Assembly: GCF_001905885.1 (NCBI RefSeq)
Contig: NZ_LIYH01000006.1
Coordinates: 552,034 to 616,033, forward strand
From: Streptomyces sp. CB03234
GTDB lineage: Bacteria > Actinomycetota > Actinomycetes > Streptomycetales > Streptomycetaceae
DNA: 64,000 nt
Reading direction: 5' to 3'
Position numbers and translations under genes: made by a program. The notes beneath the pieces were generated by a model that was not told the DNA's origin, did not search any database, and saw nothing but the letters and a program-made list of their open reading frames with translations. Numbering within the stretch: position 1 is the stretch's first letter; every line of letters starts with the position of its first letter. Positions 24,349 to 33,501 of this stretch are shown in pieces.

Positions 24349-25236
24349 CTAGGCGGCCTCCAGGAGATCGGACCGGCAGTCGCGGCAGCGGCCGGGGTCC
24401 GCGGCGCGGAAGGCACGGTCGCAGTCTTCGCAGTTCTGGAGCGGGGCGCGGGGGCTTCCGGGGAGCGGTGCCGGGGGGAGGGGTGGTGGCAGGAGCGCGG
24501 TGAGCCGGTGGGCGAGGAAGCCGGCGGGGTGTTTCAGCCGGTCGGGCAGGTCGGCTGTGAGGGCGTGGCGTACGGCGTCGGGATGGGCATCGCGTTCCAG
24601 CCAGGCGGCCACGGCAGGGGCCAGGCGGCGGACGTCCTTCTCGCTCAGGAGCAGCCTCGGCTCGTCGCGGCGCAGGCCGGCGAGGAGATCGGTGGCCATG
24701 CGGTGGCGCTCCAGGTCCGGGGCCTGCGGCTTGGGGAGCGGCGGGCGCGGGGGTGCCTGCTGCGGTACGGGGACGGGTTCGGGTTCCGGCGCGGGAGGCG
24801 GCGCCGGGGCAACGGGCGGTTCAGGAGCCGGTGCAGGCGGCGGCACAACAGCCGGTTCCGGGGCTGCGGCGGCGGCCGGGTGGTTGTACGAGACCGTCCT
24901 GGTGACGAGCTTGCCGCCGGGGAGGCGGACCAGCGTGCGCTCCAGGTAGCTGTGCTTCTCCAGCTCGCGCAGCGCGGCGGCGATGCGGGCCTCGCTCTCC
25001 GGGAACCGGTCGGCCAGCACCTTGATGCCGATCTTCGCCCCGTTGGGCAGCGACTGGATGTGCACGGCGAGGCCGATCGCGGTCAGGGACAGCTGGCCGT
25101 GCTGGGCGAGGTGGTTGCCGACGATCGTGAAGCGGCTGGTGTGGATCGAGTTCACGTGGATCACACCGAAAGCGGTGACGCGTCCGGGAACACGGGACGA
25201 GGCACGCGAGGGCGCGCTAACCTGCTGAGTATCCAT
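24349..25236 (-). CDS. Helix-turn-helix protein with Pro-rich linker and C-terminal zinc motif
   Basis: This 295-residue protein starts at ATG 25236 (MDTQQVSAPSR) after GGAG; longer starts exist. Residues about 25-130 resemble a replication-initiator-like winged helix (SLTAIGLAVHIQSLPNGAKIGIKVL, seen as LTAIGLAVHIQSLP, and ALRELEKHSYLERT). A strongly proline-rich linker (about 135-190) leads to a helical region (LLAGLRRDEPRLLLSEKDVRRLAPAVAAWLE, partly cited as RRLAPAVAAWLE). The end carries CEDCDRAF and CRDCRSD, a likely zinc ribbon. Similar Streptomyces proteins are annotated only as HTH proteins. Function unknown. Confidence 0.7.
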   Translation of the reverse strand: MDTQQVSAPSRASSRVPGRVTAFGVIHVNSIHTSRFTIVGNHLAQHGQLSLTAIGLAVHIQSLPNGAKIGIKVLADRFPESEARIAAALRELEKHSYLERTLVRLPGGKLVTRTVSYNHPAAAAAPEPAVVPPPAPAPEPPVAPAPPPAPEPEPVPVPQQAPPRPPLPKPQAPDLERHRMATDLLAGLRRDEPRLLLSEKDVRRLAPAVAAWLERDAHPDAVRHALTADLPDRLKHPAGFLAHRLTALLPPPLPPAPLPGSPRAPLQNCEDCDRAFRAADPGRCRDCRSDLLEAA

Positions 25237-25490
25237 CGGGAAGCTCCGAACTTCCTTGATGGTCAGGCCCTCGATCGGGATTGCAGTCCCGGCCGGGGGC
25301 CGACGCATGTCTGTGGTTGTCGCCGCGAGCATATGCCCGCCAACCCGCCCCATATCCAGCCCAATTCGGGAATGTCACCCGTGGGAGTGACAGGGGCGGG
25401 TGGGGGTCGAGTGGGGTCGGGTGGGTGGTTTTCCCGTTTCTTTCAAACGTTCTTAGAGCTTTTTGCATCGTGCGCCACCGCGTCGCGGTT

Positions 25491-25520
25491 CACCGGGTCG
25501 CGGGGATCCGCGACCCGGTG
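25491..25520. terminator. Perfect 13-bp hairpin
   Basis: CACCGGGTCGCGG (25491-25503) pairs with 25508-25520 over a 4-base loop. It lies just beyond the 3' side of the leftward regulator fragment (25528-25713) and is a plausible terminator for that transcript. Confidence 0.65.
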
Positions 25521-25527
25521 CCACCAG

Positions 25528-25713
25528 TCACGGTACGAGGTCGGCCTCGGCCCAGACGGTCATACGGGGCACGGGCCCGTGTACGACGCCCCAACGGTCG
25601 GCGCGCGCCGCGACGATCAGCAGCGCGCGCCCCGGCTCGGAGTCGGAGGGGGTGGGGGCAGCGGCGCCGGGACCGGGCGGCAGCCGGTCGCGATTGGGCG
25701 GACTTCGTGACAT
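25528..25713 (-). pseudogene. C-terminal fragment of an ATP-binding anti-sigma-like regulator
   Basis: The last 35 codons of this short frame read SEPGRALLIVAARADRWGVV followed by MTVWAEADLV. This corresponds to the end of HATPase_c_2 proteins such as that at 238-819, where the pattern is GGHGMFIVQRLC...GKTVWAEL. The ATP-binding N-box and G1 box are absent upstream, where the sequence becomes Pro/Ala-rich without homology. It looks like a remnant of a deleted gene. Short similarity makes this tentative. Confidence 0.4.
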
Positions 25714-25786
25714 ACGCGTCCGGGAGCCGACCGCCGGCCGTGCGGAGCCGCCGACGGCTCAGGTCCCGGCGGCGATCACCGGCTCC

Positions 25787-26032
25787 TCAGCGTTCCCGCG
25801 CGTACGTCACGATCCACGACACGGCGAGAACAACCCCGAGAACCCCCACGCCGAAGATGCCGAGGGCCTTCCACACCCCCTCTCCGTCCACCGCAGCGCG
25901 CACCCCGCCGGCGAGCCCGCCGACGGCCATGCAGACACCGAGGACGAACGCCTGCGAACTCCGGGGTTTCAGTCGGCGCCACCCGCTCGGGCGGCGGCGA
26001 CCGGGCGGGGGCGGGCCCGCGGAGTGCTTCAT
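25787..26032 (-). CDS. Small membrane protein
   Basis: This 81-residue protein starts at ATG 26032 (MKHSAGPPPPGRRRPSGW) after GAGAAGGTGAGGT. The Pro/Arg-rich cytoplasmic N-terminus is followed by two predicted helices (QAFVLGVCMAVGGLAGGVRAA in part, and ALGIFGVGVLGVVLAVSWIV). No family is recognised. It stands alone between a regulator fragment and the membrane protein at 26141. Confidence 0.6.
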   Translation of the reverse strand: MKHSAGPPPPGRRRPSGWRRLKPRSSQAFVLGVCMAVGGLAGGVRAAVDGEGVWKALGIFGVGVLGVVLAVSWIVTYARER

Positions 26033-26140
26033 CAATACCTCACCTTCTCCGGCGCCGTCGGCGCCTCCACATGGGTATTGCCTGGCTCCTATGTACATAT
26101 TTGTCCGTCGTCCACCGCCGGGCGCGGAGCCGTCCACCCG

Positions 26141-26800
26141 TCACGTCCAGGCAGCGAACACCGAGAAGGCCCAGCAGGCGCCCGCGAGCCAGGTCATCCA
26201 GGGGTGGGCCATCCGCACCCGTACCGTGTCCTCCGGCGGTCGCAGACGCGGGTGGTGGAGCAGGAGGGTCACCAGATCGGCCCGCTCAGCCGCTCTGTCC
26301 GGCAGCCACGCCAGGCGATGGACCCACGGCAGCGCGGACGGTGGGGTCGAGACGTACTCGTCCGTGTGCTTCCCGGAGCTGACGATCGACAGTTGCCCCA
26401 GGCTTCCCGCGTGGACGCGCTTGATCCGCTCCCAGAGGACCGACCGGATCGCCCAGCCGACCCGCACGTGTACACCGTGCTGGTCGACGACGGCGCTCCA
26501 GTTGGCGAGGGCGCAGGCGAAGTAGGCCCAGATGAGAGGCGCTCCGGCCTGGAAGACCAGCCACTTCAGCCCGCCGAGGAAGCCCGGCTCGGCGGGCGAG
26601 CCGAGCAGGCCGTACCCGACGATGTGGGCGCAGGACAGCAGCGCGAGGATCCAGCCCGTCCAGCCGGCCCGCCACACGGTGGGCCCCGCGACGGGTGACA
26701 TGGTCGCCGCCCGCCGCGCCAGCCTCTCCAGCCGCTCGGCGTGCGCCTGCCGCTCCGCGCGCCTGCGCTCCCGCCGCTTCTCCCTGGTCGCCTTCCGCAT
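26141..26800 (-). CDS. Membrane protein with PH-like segment
   Basis: This 219-residue protein starts at ATG 26800 (MRKATREKRRERRRAERQ). A highly basic, coiled-coil-like N-terminus (1-32) precedes two hydrophobic segments (WILALLSCAHIVGYGLL; LIWAYFACALANWSAVV). A bacterial-PH-like stretch follows (HGVHVRVGWAIRSVLWERIKRV, cited as GVHVRVGWAIRSVLWERI), and a last helix closes the protein (WLAGACWAFSVFAAW). The PH assignment is inference from pattern. It is downstream of an LCP gene in the same direction, 107 bases from it. Confidence 0.6.
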   Translation of the reverse strand: MRKATREKRRERRRAERQAHAERLERLARRAATMSPVAGPTVWRAGWTGWILALLSCAHIVGYGLLGSPAEPGFLGGLKWLVFQAGAPLIWAYFACALANWSAVVDQHGVHVRVGWAIRSVLWERIKRVHAGSLGQLSIVSSGKHTDEYVSTPPSALPWVHRLAWLPDRAAERADLVTLLLHHPRLRPPEDTVRVRMAHPWMTWLAGACWAFSVFAAWT

Positions 26801-26907
26801 GGCGCACAGTGAGCCACGACGGCCGGCCGGTCCGCGCCGACCCCGACCGGCATGGTCCCGGCCGTGCCTTTGCCGGATCCCGGCAACCGGGCCGGGGCCC
26901 GGCGCGG

Positions 26908-28131
26908 TCACTTCTCCGTGACGGTGACCTTCTCGTCGTTCTGGATCTGCCGCACCAGCTGCTGCACCTTGGCCTTGTCCCACACGAGGTTGCCGCCGCG
27001 GGTGCCGTTGACCGGCATGTTCATCGACGTACCGTCGCCGCCGCTGATGCCCTTCATCGCGAAGAACATCTCGCCCAGGTCGAACAGCGACATGTCCTTG
27101 TCGACGATCAGCGTGTCCAGGCCCGCGCCCATCGTCGGGTAGAGCGCGAACGGGTTGAGGATCGTGCCGGGCGTCGCCGCCTGGCTCGCCAGCGCGGACA
27201 GGAACTTCTGCTGGTTCTTCGTACGGGCCAGGTCCGACTCGGCGAAGGCGTACCGGGTCCGTACGAACGCCAGGGCCTGCTCGCCGTTGAGGGTCTGCTT
27301 GCCGGCCTGGAAGTCGGCGCCCGACTTCTTGTCCTTGAAGCCCTTCTCGATGTTCATCTCGACACCGCCGAGGGCGTCGACGATGTTCGCGAAGCCGGCG
27401 AAGCCGATCTCGGCGTAGTGGTCGATGCGCAGCCCGGTGTTGTGCTCCACGGTCCGCACCAGCAGCTCGGGCCCGTCCTCCGCGTACGCGGCGTTGAGCT
27501 TCACCCGGCGGCCGTGGGCCGGGAAGGACTTGCCGGACTCGGAGCCGACGAACGACGGGATCTCCACGTCCGAGTCGCGGGGCAGCGAGACCATGGTGTT
27601 CCCGCTGCCGCACGCCGCCAGGATCATCATCGAGTCGGTGCGCTTGCCCTCGGCGGAGCCGGTGTGCAGCTTCCTCTTCTCCTCGGCCGTCATGCCCTCA
27701 CGGCTGTCGGAGCCGACGATCAGGTACGTCGTGCAGTCGCCCTCCTTGGGGCGGTCGATGACCTTGGCGAGGTCCACCTCGCGGCGCATCTTGCCGTCGG
27801 CCCAGAAGTACGTACCGATCGTCGTGCCGAGCACGGCCACCAGCACGACGATCGACCCGATCTTGATGCGGCGGCGCCAGTCGGGCGCGGGCGCGTGCGG
27901 GTTCCCGCCGCCGCGTCCGCCGCCGCCCGGCGGGGTGCCGTAGACCTGGCCGGTGTTGTAGCCGCTGTCGTACCCGCGCGACTGCTGCTGCGGGACCGGC
28001 GGGCGCTGCGGCGGCGCGGCGGGGCGCTGCACATGGCGCATCACCCGGGCGCCCTCGGGCTGGGCGTCGGCGCTGCCACGGCCGTAACGCGCGTTGCGGT
28101 CGTCGGTCCATCCATCGGGCCAGTCGTTCAT
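26908..28131 (-). CDS. LytR-CpsA-Psr (LCP) family glycopolymer transferase 1
   Basis: This 407-residue type II membrane protein has a Pro/Gln/Gly-rich cytoplasmic N-terminus (1-86), one membrane helix (about 90-110) and an extracellular LCP domain (about 132-330). Key LCP features are LIVGSDSREG, GKRTDSMMIL (active-site Asp/Arg region), MVSLPRDS, VKLNAAYAEDGPELLVRTVE and GEQALAFVRTRY. LCP enzymes transfer lipid-linked glycopolymers to peptidoglycan. No LytR_C domain follows. It is the first of five paralogues within 10 kb and is divergent from the thioesterase gene. Confidence 0.93.
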   Translation of the reverse strand: MNDWPDGWTDDRNARYGRGSADAQPEGARVMRHVQRPAAPPQRPPVPQQQSRGYDSGYNTGQVYGTPPGGGGRGGGNPHAPAPDWRRRIKIGSIVVLVAVLGTTIGTYFWADGKMRREVDLAKVIDRPKEGDCTTYLIVGSDSREGMTAEEKRKLHTGSAEGKRTDSMMILAACGSGNTMVSLPRDSDVEIPSFVGSESGKSFPAHGRRVKLNAAYAEDGPELLVRTVEHNTGLRIDHYAEIGFAGFANIVDALGGVEMNIEKGFKDKKSGADFQAGKQTLNGEQALAFVRTRYAFAESDLARTKNQQKFLSALASQAATPGTILNPFALYPTMGAGLDTLIVDKDMSLFDLGEMFFAMKGISGGDGTSMNMPVNGTRGGNLVWDKAKVQQLVRQIQNDEKVTVTEK

Positions 28132-28250
28132 GCGGACCAGTGTGCAGGCCGCTCCCGGGGGCCCGACAGGGCGGGTGGGAAATCGGGCCGGGGCTGTAGC
28201 GAACCTGATGCAATGAGGGGCGGGACGGACTCGGGCATAGGGTGGAGGGC

Positions 28251-28787
28251 ATGACAGATCAGGCCTCCGAGCTGCGGGGAAAGCCGACCTCAGCGTCCCG
28301 CACCACCCTCAGCCACATCATGACCGGCAGTGACACCAACCTCCTCGGTACGGTGCACGGCGGTGTGATCATGAAGTTGGTGGACGACGCGGCGGGAGCC
28401 GTCGCCGGCCGTCACTCCGGTGGGCCCGCCGTGACGGCGTCCATGGACGAGATGGTGTTCCTGGAGCCCGTGCGCGTCGGCGACCTGGTCCATGTCAAGG
28501 CACAGGTCAACTGGACCGGCCGGTCCTCCATGGAGGTCGGCGTCCGCGTCCTGGCCGAACGCTGGAACGAGTCCACGCCCGCGACCCAGGTCGGCTCGGC
28601 CTACCTGGTCTTCGCCGCCGTCGACGCGGACGGCAAGCCCCGCACCGTCCCGCCGGTGATCCCGGAGACCGAACGCGACAAGCGCCGCTACCAGGAGGCG
28701 CAGATCCGCCGCACCCACCGCCTGGCCCGCCGCCGCGCGATCAAGGAACTCCGCGAGAGGCGCGCCGCGGAGGGCATGCAGGACTGA
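28251..28787 (+). CDS. Acyl-CoA thioesterase, hotdog fold
   Basis: This 178-residue single-hotdog protein belongs to the YciA/BACH acyl-CoA hydrolase type. DTNLLGTVHGGVIMKLVDDAAG (seen as LLGTVHGGVIMKLVDDA) carries the catalytic Asp region, and RHSGGPAVTASMDEMVFLEPVRVGDLVHV follows (TASMDEMVFLEPV). The ATG at 28251 gives MTDQASELRG; a GTG at 28242 would add three residues. The basic C-terminus (RRTHRLARRRAIKELRERRA in part) is an extension. It lies between two leftward LCP genes and is transcribed against them. Confidence 0.9.
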   Translation: MTDQASELRGKPTSASRTTLSHIMTGSDTNLLGTVHGGVIMKLVDDAAGAVAGRHSGGPAVTASMDEMVFLEPVRVGDLVHVKAQVNWTGRSSMEVGVRVLAERWNESTPATQVGSAYLVFAAVDADGKPRTVPPVIPETERDKRRYQEAQIRRTHRLARRRAIKELRERRAAEGMQD

Positions 28788-28804
28788 CGTCCCGCCCCAC
28801 ACGT

Positions 28805-28975
28805 CCATGGTCCGCAGTCGGCGGACGGCCGGGGTGGGGCCGTGCAGGGTCGTCCCCGCAGAGCTTGGGGGAGGCGACGGGAGGGGTCCCCATCCGACGT
28901 ACCCAAGGCCTCCGGCCTCGTGGGGGTGCCCCCTCTGGGGGAGAGACGAGCCCGGAGGGGCCACGCCCCCCACCC
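28805..28975 (+). repeat. Distant copy of the composite intergenic repeat
   Basis: Contains in order GGGGTGGGGCCGTGCAGGGT with CGTCCCCGCAGAG, then CCCCAT, ACCCAAGGCC and CCGGCCTCG, then GAGCCCGGAGGGGCCACG. These are the same blocks, in the same order, as the reverse complement of 12434-12600. It occupies most of the intergenic space between the thioesterase and the next LCP gene. Confidence 0.65.
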
Positions 28976-29084
28976 ACCGCCCGACCCCGCCGGGCGGTGC
29001 ACCCGCGCCCGGGGCGCCGAACCGCGCTCGGGGCGCCCACCCGCGGGGCGACGCGCGCCGAAACCGCCCACCCGCCGGCAGGCG

Positions 29085-30626
29085 TCACGCGCAGACCACC
29101 TGGTCGCCCGTGACCACGCCGAACTCGCCCTGGAACGCGTCCTCCGCCCGCACCGGCAGGACCCCGACGAAATTCGCCCCGGCCGTGACCTTGAACGTCG
29201 CACCCTGGCCCTCCACCGGCCGCAGCTCGCAGCCGGGGAGCGCCGTGGCGAGGGAGCGGGCCGAGCGGTCCCAGCGGGGGTCGAACCACACGATGGTGCG
29301 GGCCACGTCACGCCGCGCCCAGTTCAGGGCCGTCGCGCTCGTCCGGAAGCCGGTCGCCCGCAGGGCCGCGTCGATCCGGGCGCCCAGGCCGTGCACCCGC
29401 GTGCCGTTGTAGACCTGCACCCGGATCTGCTGCGGCGAGACCTCCACGAGCTTCTTGCGGACCGAGCTGCGCGGGGCGTACGGGGCGAGCGGCTTGTCGT
29501 CCCGTACCGCCGCGAACAGCTTCTTCGCCTTCACCGGGTCCCACTTCACCGTCGAGCCGATGCCCTTGACGGGGAAGCTGGTGTCGCTGACCGGTACGGA
29601 GGTGAACTCCGACGACGCGGCCGTGAAGCCGCGCATGGCCTTCGAGAGGGCCAGCATCTGCTCCGCCCCGAAGCCCTGGTCGGCCCGTACGGAGCTCAGC
29701 ATCGAGGTGATGACCTGCTGGAACTTCACCGGGTTCAGCATGGTGCCGTTGCTGGTCGCCTGGTCGATCAGCGCCGCCATGAACCGTTGCTGCCGCTGCA
29801 TGCGGCCCAGGTCGGACGCCCCGTCGACATGGCGGGAGCGCACGTACTGGAGGGCGCCCCCACCGTCCAGCTTGTGCGTGCCGGCCGGCAGGTCGAGGCC
29901 GGTGTACGCGTCCTTCATCGGCTTGGCGGTGCAGATCTCCACGCCCCCGATGGCGTCGACGGTCCGCATGAAGCTGGTGAAGTCCAGCTCCAGGTAGTGG
30001 TCGATCTTGATCCCGGTCATGTGCTCGACGGTCCGCACGGTGAGGCTCGGCCCGCCCTCCGCGTACGCGGCGTTCAGCTTCACCGGGTGCGTGTGGTGGT
30101 GCTTGCCGGTGGTGGCGTCGGTGTGGGGCGGGATCACGGCGTACGAGTCGCGCGGCAGCGACACCATGCTGGCCCGTTTACGGTCGGCGGAGATGTGCAC
30201 GAGCATGATCGTGTCGGTGCAGCGGCAGGGCGCGCCGCCGAGCCGGTACTTCTCCTTCTCCCGTGGCGTGATCTTGTCGCGGCCGTCGGTGCCGACGACC
30301 AGGATGTTCGTGCCGTGACCGGGCGCGGGGCGGTTCTTCATGTCCTTGAAGGGGTCGACCCGGCCGATCTCCGTGTCCAGGCTGGTCACGACCGCGTGTC
30401 CGATCCCGCCCGCCGCCAGGACCAGCACCGACAGGGTGGTCGCCATCCGCATGCCCCACCGCGGTCTCACCCGCCGCACGCCCGGCGCCGGGGCCCGTGC
30501 CGGTGCCGGGGCCCGTCTCGGCCGGCCGGGGGCAGGCGGCCGGGGAGGGACGGGGCGGCGGGGCGGCGTGGGCACGAAGGACACCTCCGCGGGCGGCTGG
30601 GGGAATAGTCGGCACAGTAGGCCCAT
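29085..30626 (-). CDS. LCP family glycopolymer transferase 2, with LytR_C domain
   Basis: This 513-residue protein has a Pro/Arg-rich cytoplasmic N-terminus, one membrane helix (about 60-80), an LCP domain (about 100-310) and a C-terminal LytR_C domain (about 395-490). LCP landmarks are ILVVGTDGRDK, TDTIMLVHISADR, MVSLPRDSYAVIP, KLNAAYAEGGPSL and YVRSRHVDGASDLGR; LytR_C begins IRVQVYNGTRVHG. ATG at 30626 gives MGLLCRLF; GTG at 30584 (VSFVPTPP) is a good alternative. It is divergent from the GT2 gene. LytR_C is a separate domain of uncertain role found in many actinobacterial LCPs. Confidence 0.92.
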   Translation of the reverse strand: MGLLCRLFPQPPAEVSFVPTPPRRPVPPRPPAPGRPRRAPAPARAPAPGVRRVRPRWGMRMATTLSVLVLAAGGIGHAVVTSLDTEIGRVDPFKDMKNRPAPGHGTNILVVGTDGRDKITPREKEKYRLGGAPCRCTDTIMLVHISADRKRASMVSLPRDSYAVIPPHTDATTGKHHHTHPVKLNAAYAEGGPSLTVRTVEHMTGIKIDHYLELDFTSFMRTVDAIGGVEICTAKPMKDAYTGLDLPAGTHKLDGGGALQYVRSRHVDGASDLGRMQRQQRFMAALIDQATSNGTMLNPVKFQQVITSMLSSVRADQGFGAEQMLALSKAMRGFTAASSEFTSVPVSDTSFPVKGIGSTVKWDPVKAKKLFAAVRDDKPLAPYAPRSSVRKKLVEVSPQQIRVQVYNGTRVHGLGARIDAALRATGFRTSATALNWARRDVARTIVWFDPRWDRSARSLATALPGCELRPVEGQGATFKVTAGANFVGVLPVRAEDAFQGEFGVVTGDQVVCA

Positions 30627-30698
30627 ACGATCAGCTACCGACGGCGCCACCCGGGCGGCGCGCACCGCTGTCCCCCGTTCGCGGTAACGTGACAGGCG

Positions 30699-31742
30699 AT
30701 GAACGCCACGCCTCCGCCCCTGCCGCCCGTCTCCGTGATCATGCCGGTCCTCAATGAGGAGCGGCATCTGCGCGCCTCGGTCCGTCACATCCTCGAGCAG
30801 GAGTACGACGGCGAGATGGAGGTGGTGATCGCGCTCGGCCCGTCCACGGACCGTACGGACGAGATCGCCGCCGAGCTCGTACGGGAGACTGCGTCCAACA
30901 AGCGTGCCCGCGTCCACACCGTGCCGAACCCCACCGGGCGTACGCCCGCGGCCCTGAACGCCGCGATCAAGGCGTCGCGTCACCCGATCGTGGTACGGGT
31001 CGACGGGCACGGCATGCTCTCGCCGAACTACATCGCGACCGCAGTCCGCCTCCTGGAGGAGACCGGCGCGCAGAACGTCGGCGGCATCATGCACGCCGAG
31101 GGCGAGAACGACTGGGAGCACGCCGTCGCCGCCGCGATGACCTCGAAGATCGGTGTCGGCAACGCGGCGTTCCACACCGGTGGCGAGGCGGGCCCGGCCG
31201 AGACCGTCTATCTGGGCGTGTTCCGGCGTGAGGCGCTCGAACAGCAGGGCGGTTACAACGAGGAGTTCATCCGCGCCCAGGACTGGGAGCTGAACTTCCG
31301 CATCCGTGAGGCGGGCGGCCTGATCTGGTTCTCGCCGGAGCTGAGGGTCCAGTACCGCCCCCGGCCGAGCGTCCGCGCGCTGGCGAAGCAGTACAAGGAC
31401 TACGGCCGCTGGCGCCACGTCGTCGCCCGCTACCACCAGGGTTCCATCAACCTCCGCTACCTCGCCCCGCCGGCCGCCGTCTGCGCCATCGCGGCGGGCA
31501 TCGTGGTGGGCGCGACGCTCACCCCGCTCGGCTTCGTGATCCCGGCCGGCTACCTGGCGGCGATCACCGCCGGCTCCGTCCCGGCCGGCAAGGGCCTGCC
31601 CCTGAAGGCGCGCCTGCGGATCCCGGTGGCGCTGGCGACGATGCACATGTCGTGGGGGTACGGGTTCCTCACGAGCCCCCGCTCGCTGGCCCGCAAGGTC
31701 ATCGCCAGCCGCCGCCCGGCGGTCGTCCGGACGGCGGCGTAG
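30699..31742 (+). CDS. GT2-family glycosyltransferase
   Basis: This 347-residue protein has a GT-A fold at the N-terminus: VSVIMPVLNEERHL (nucleotide-binding start), ALGPSTDRTDEIAAEL, and VVRVDGHGMLSPNY containing the D-x-H variant of the DXD site. The acceptor-side motif is AQDWELNFRIREAGG. Two or three hydrophobic segments near 250-320 anchor it to the membrane. It resembles succinoglycan-type transferases of the ExoA group. It lies between LCP genes, so its product may be a glycopolymer that LCP enzymes ligate to the wall. Substrate not determinable. Confidence 0.9.
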   Translation: MNATPPPLPPVSVIMPVLNEERHLRASVRHILEQEYDGEMEVVIALGPSTDRTDEIAAELVRETASNKRARVHTVPNPTGRTPAALNAAIKASRHPIVVRVDGHGMLSPNYIATAVRLLEETGAQNVGGIMHAEGENDWEHAVAAAMTSKIGVGNAAFHTGGEAGPAETVYLGVFRREALEQQGGYNEEFIRAQDWELNFRIREAGGLIWFSPELRVQYRPRPSVRALAKQYKDYGRWRHVVARYHQGSINLRYLAPPAAVCAIAAGIVVGATLTPLGFVIPAGYLAAITAGSVPAGKGLPLKARLRIPVALATMHMSWGYGFLTSPRSLARKVIASRRPAVVRTAA

Positions 31743-31751
31743 CCGCAGCGC

Positions 31752-33473
31752 TCACCAGGTGAAGTTCGGGTCCACTTCCATGCAGCCCGACTGGTCGGCC
31801 CTGCTCGTGTTGGACCCGGGCGCCTTGCCGGTGGCCTTGGGCTTCGGGTAGGTGTCGCCCTCGCGCCAGTCGGCGCCCACGACGAGCGTGATGCCCTGGA
31901 CCTGGTCCGACTTCTTCACCGAACCGACCGGGATCCCCAGGGCCTTGGCGACCGCCTGGGCGTCGCCCTCCAGGTCCGCGCTCGGGAACTGGACGACCGT
32001 CTTGGCCTGGCGCGGGGTGAGCGTGCCGGCCTCGGCCTGGGTGTAGCCCTTCCGGGCCAGCAGGCCGGCGACCGTGGTCGCCCGTCCCTGGGCGGAGCCC
32101 AACTGGTCGGTGTAGGTGCCGTTCTGCACGGTCACCTCGGTCTCGGCGGGCGGGGCCGCCTTGTCCTTGGTCGCGGTGGGGGCCGCGCGCCTGGACGCCT
32201 TGCCGTCGAGCGGGATGTCCTCGCGGATCATCCGGAACAGCTCCTCGGCCTCCCCGGGCGTGGGCTCGACCTTGCCGGACCTCCGCGGGGTGTAGAAGTT
32301 GGGCATCGTCGTCATCGTGATGCGCGCGGTCGGGACGCTCTTGAGCTGCTCGCCCAGGTCGTACAGCTTGCCGATGGTGTCGAGGCCCTTGTCCACGGTG
32401 AGCGCCTCGGTGGCCGCCTCGGCCAGCTTGCGCAGCTTGTTGGGGTCGGTGAGCTTCGCGTTCTTGCGCAGCTCGCGCACCATCGAGTTCATGTACATGT
32501 GCTGTGCCTTGGCACGCTCCAGGTCGGTGCCGCCGACCCAGCCGTAACGCGTCCGCAGCCACTGCAGCGCCTGCTCGCCCTTGATGGGGTGGGTGCCCTT
32601 GGGCAGCTTCAGGCCGGAGCCCTCTCCCGTGGTGGTGCGGGACTCGATGTTCTTGTCGACGCAGACGGGTACGCCGCCGACCGCGTCGGCCATCGAGACC
32701 ACGCCGGCGAAGTCGATCATCATGAAGTGGTCGATGGGGATACCGGTGAGTTCGACCCAGGTGGCCACGGTGCAGCCGGGACCGCCACGGTTCAGCGACT
32801 CGTTGGTCTGGGCGAACAGGCTTTCCCGGTACACCTTGCCGGTGTCGGGGTCCCTGCACTCCGGGATCTTCAGCATGGTGTCGCGCGGCATGCTGACCAC
32901 GGAGATGTTGCTGCGGTCGGCGGACAGGTGCACCAGCATCTGTACGTCGGCGAGCGGCGGGCCGTCGAAGGTCTCCCTGGCGCCGCCCAGGTCCTGGTTC
33001 GCCTTGGAGTTCCGGGCGTCCGAGCCGATCAGGAGGATGTTCAGCGGCGTCTGGCCCGCGGCGTTGGCCTTGTGCTCGGGCATCTTGTTCTTGCCGAGCG
33101 TGAGGTCGTCCTTCTTTATCTTGTCGTTGAGGTGCTCGTAGTAGAGGTAACCGGCGCCGGCCGTCCCCAGTATCAGCAGCGACAGCACGGAGGCGCTCCA
33201 CCGGAGCACCCGCCGCTTGCCCTTCTTGCCGTTCCGGGAGCCCTTTCCGGCGCCCTTCCCGGCGCGGCGACGGCCACCGCCACCGCCGCCACCGCGACGA
33301 CGGCTGACGCCACCGTCGGAACCCCCCACCGCTTCCGCCGCTTCCGCCGGTTTCGCCGGGTCCTCCGTGTCGCCGGACGGCGCGTCCGCGTACAGACCGT
33401 CGTCCCAGCCCATTTCACGGGCGTGCGGAACGCCTTCCCGCGTCCCCTCCCCACGCACGCTGCTGTGTCCCAC
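31752..33473 (-). CDS. LCP family glycopolymer transferase 3, with LytR_C domain
   Basis: This 573-residue protein has a long cytoplasmic region rich in Gly/Arg/Lys (GGGGGGGRRRAGKG), a membrane helix near 95-112, an LCP domain (about 140-350) and LytR_C (about 440-530, VTVQNGTYTDQLG). LCP motifs are ILLIGSDARNSK, LADVQMLVHLSADRS, VVSMPRDTMLKIP and QWLRTRYGWVGGTDLERAK. In the active-site segment the usual Arg two residues before Asp is not present (PPLADVQ), unlike paralogues 1 and 5. Only 28 bases separate it from the next LCP gene upstream, so the two are probably co-transcribed. Confidence 0.92.
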   Translation of the reverse strand: MGHSSVRGEGTREGVPHAREMGWDDGLYADAPSGDTEDPAKPAEAAEAVGGSDGGVSRRRGGGGGGGRRRAGKGAGKGSRNGKKGKRRVLRWSASVLSLLILGTAGAGYLYYEHLNDKIKKDDLTLGKNKMPEHKANAAGQTPLNILLIGSDARNSKANQDLGGARETFDGPPLADVQMLVHLSADRSNISVVSMPRDTMLKIPECRDPDTGKVYRESLFAQTNESLNRGGPGCTVATWVELTGIPIDHFMMIDFAGVVSMADAVGGVPVCVDKNIESRTTTGEGSGLKLPKGTHPIKGEQALQWLRTRYGWVGGTDLERAKAQHMYMNSMVRELRKNAKLTDPNKLRKLAEAATEALTVDKGLDTIGKLYDLGEQLKSVPTARITMTTMPNFYTPRRSGKVEPTPGEAEELFRMIREDIPLDGKASRRAAPTATKDKAAPPAETEVTVQNGTYTDQLGSAQGRATTVAGLLARKGYTQAEAGTLTPRQAKTVVQFPSADLEGDAQAVAKALGIPVGSVKKSDQVQGITLVVGADWREGDTYPKPKATGKAPGSNTSRADQSGCMEVDPNFTW

Positions 33474-33501
33474 CCAGGTCCCCCTGTCATTCAGGTACGC
33501 G

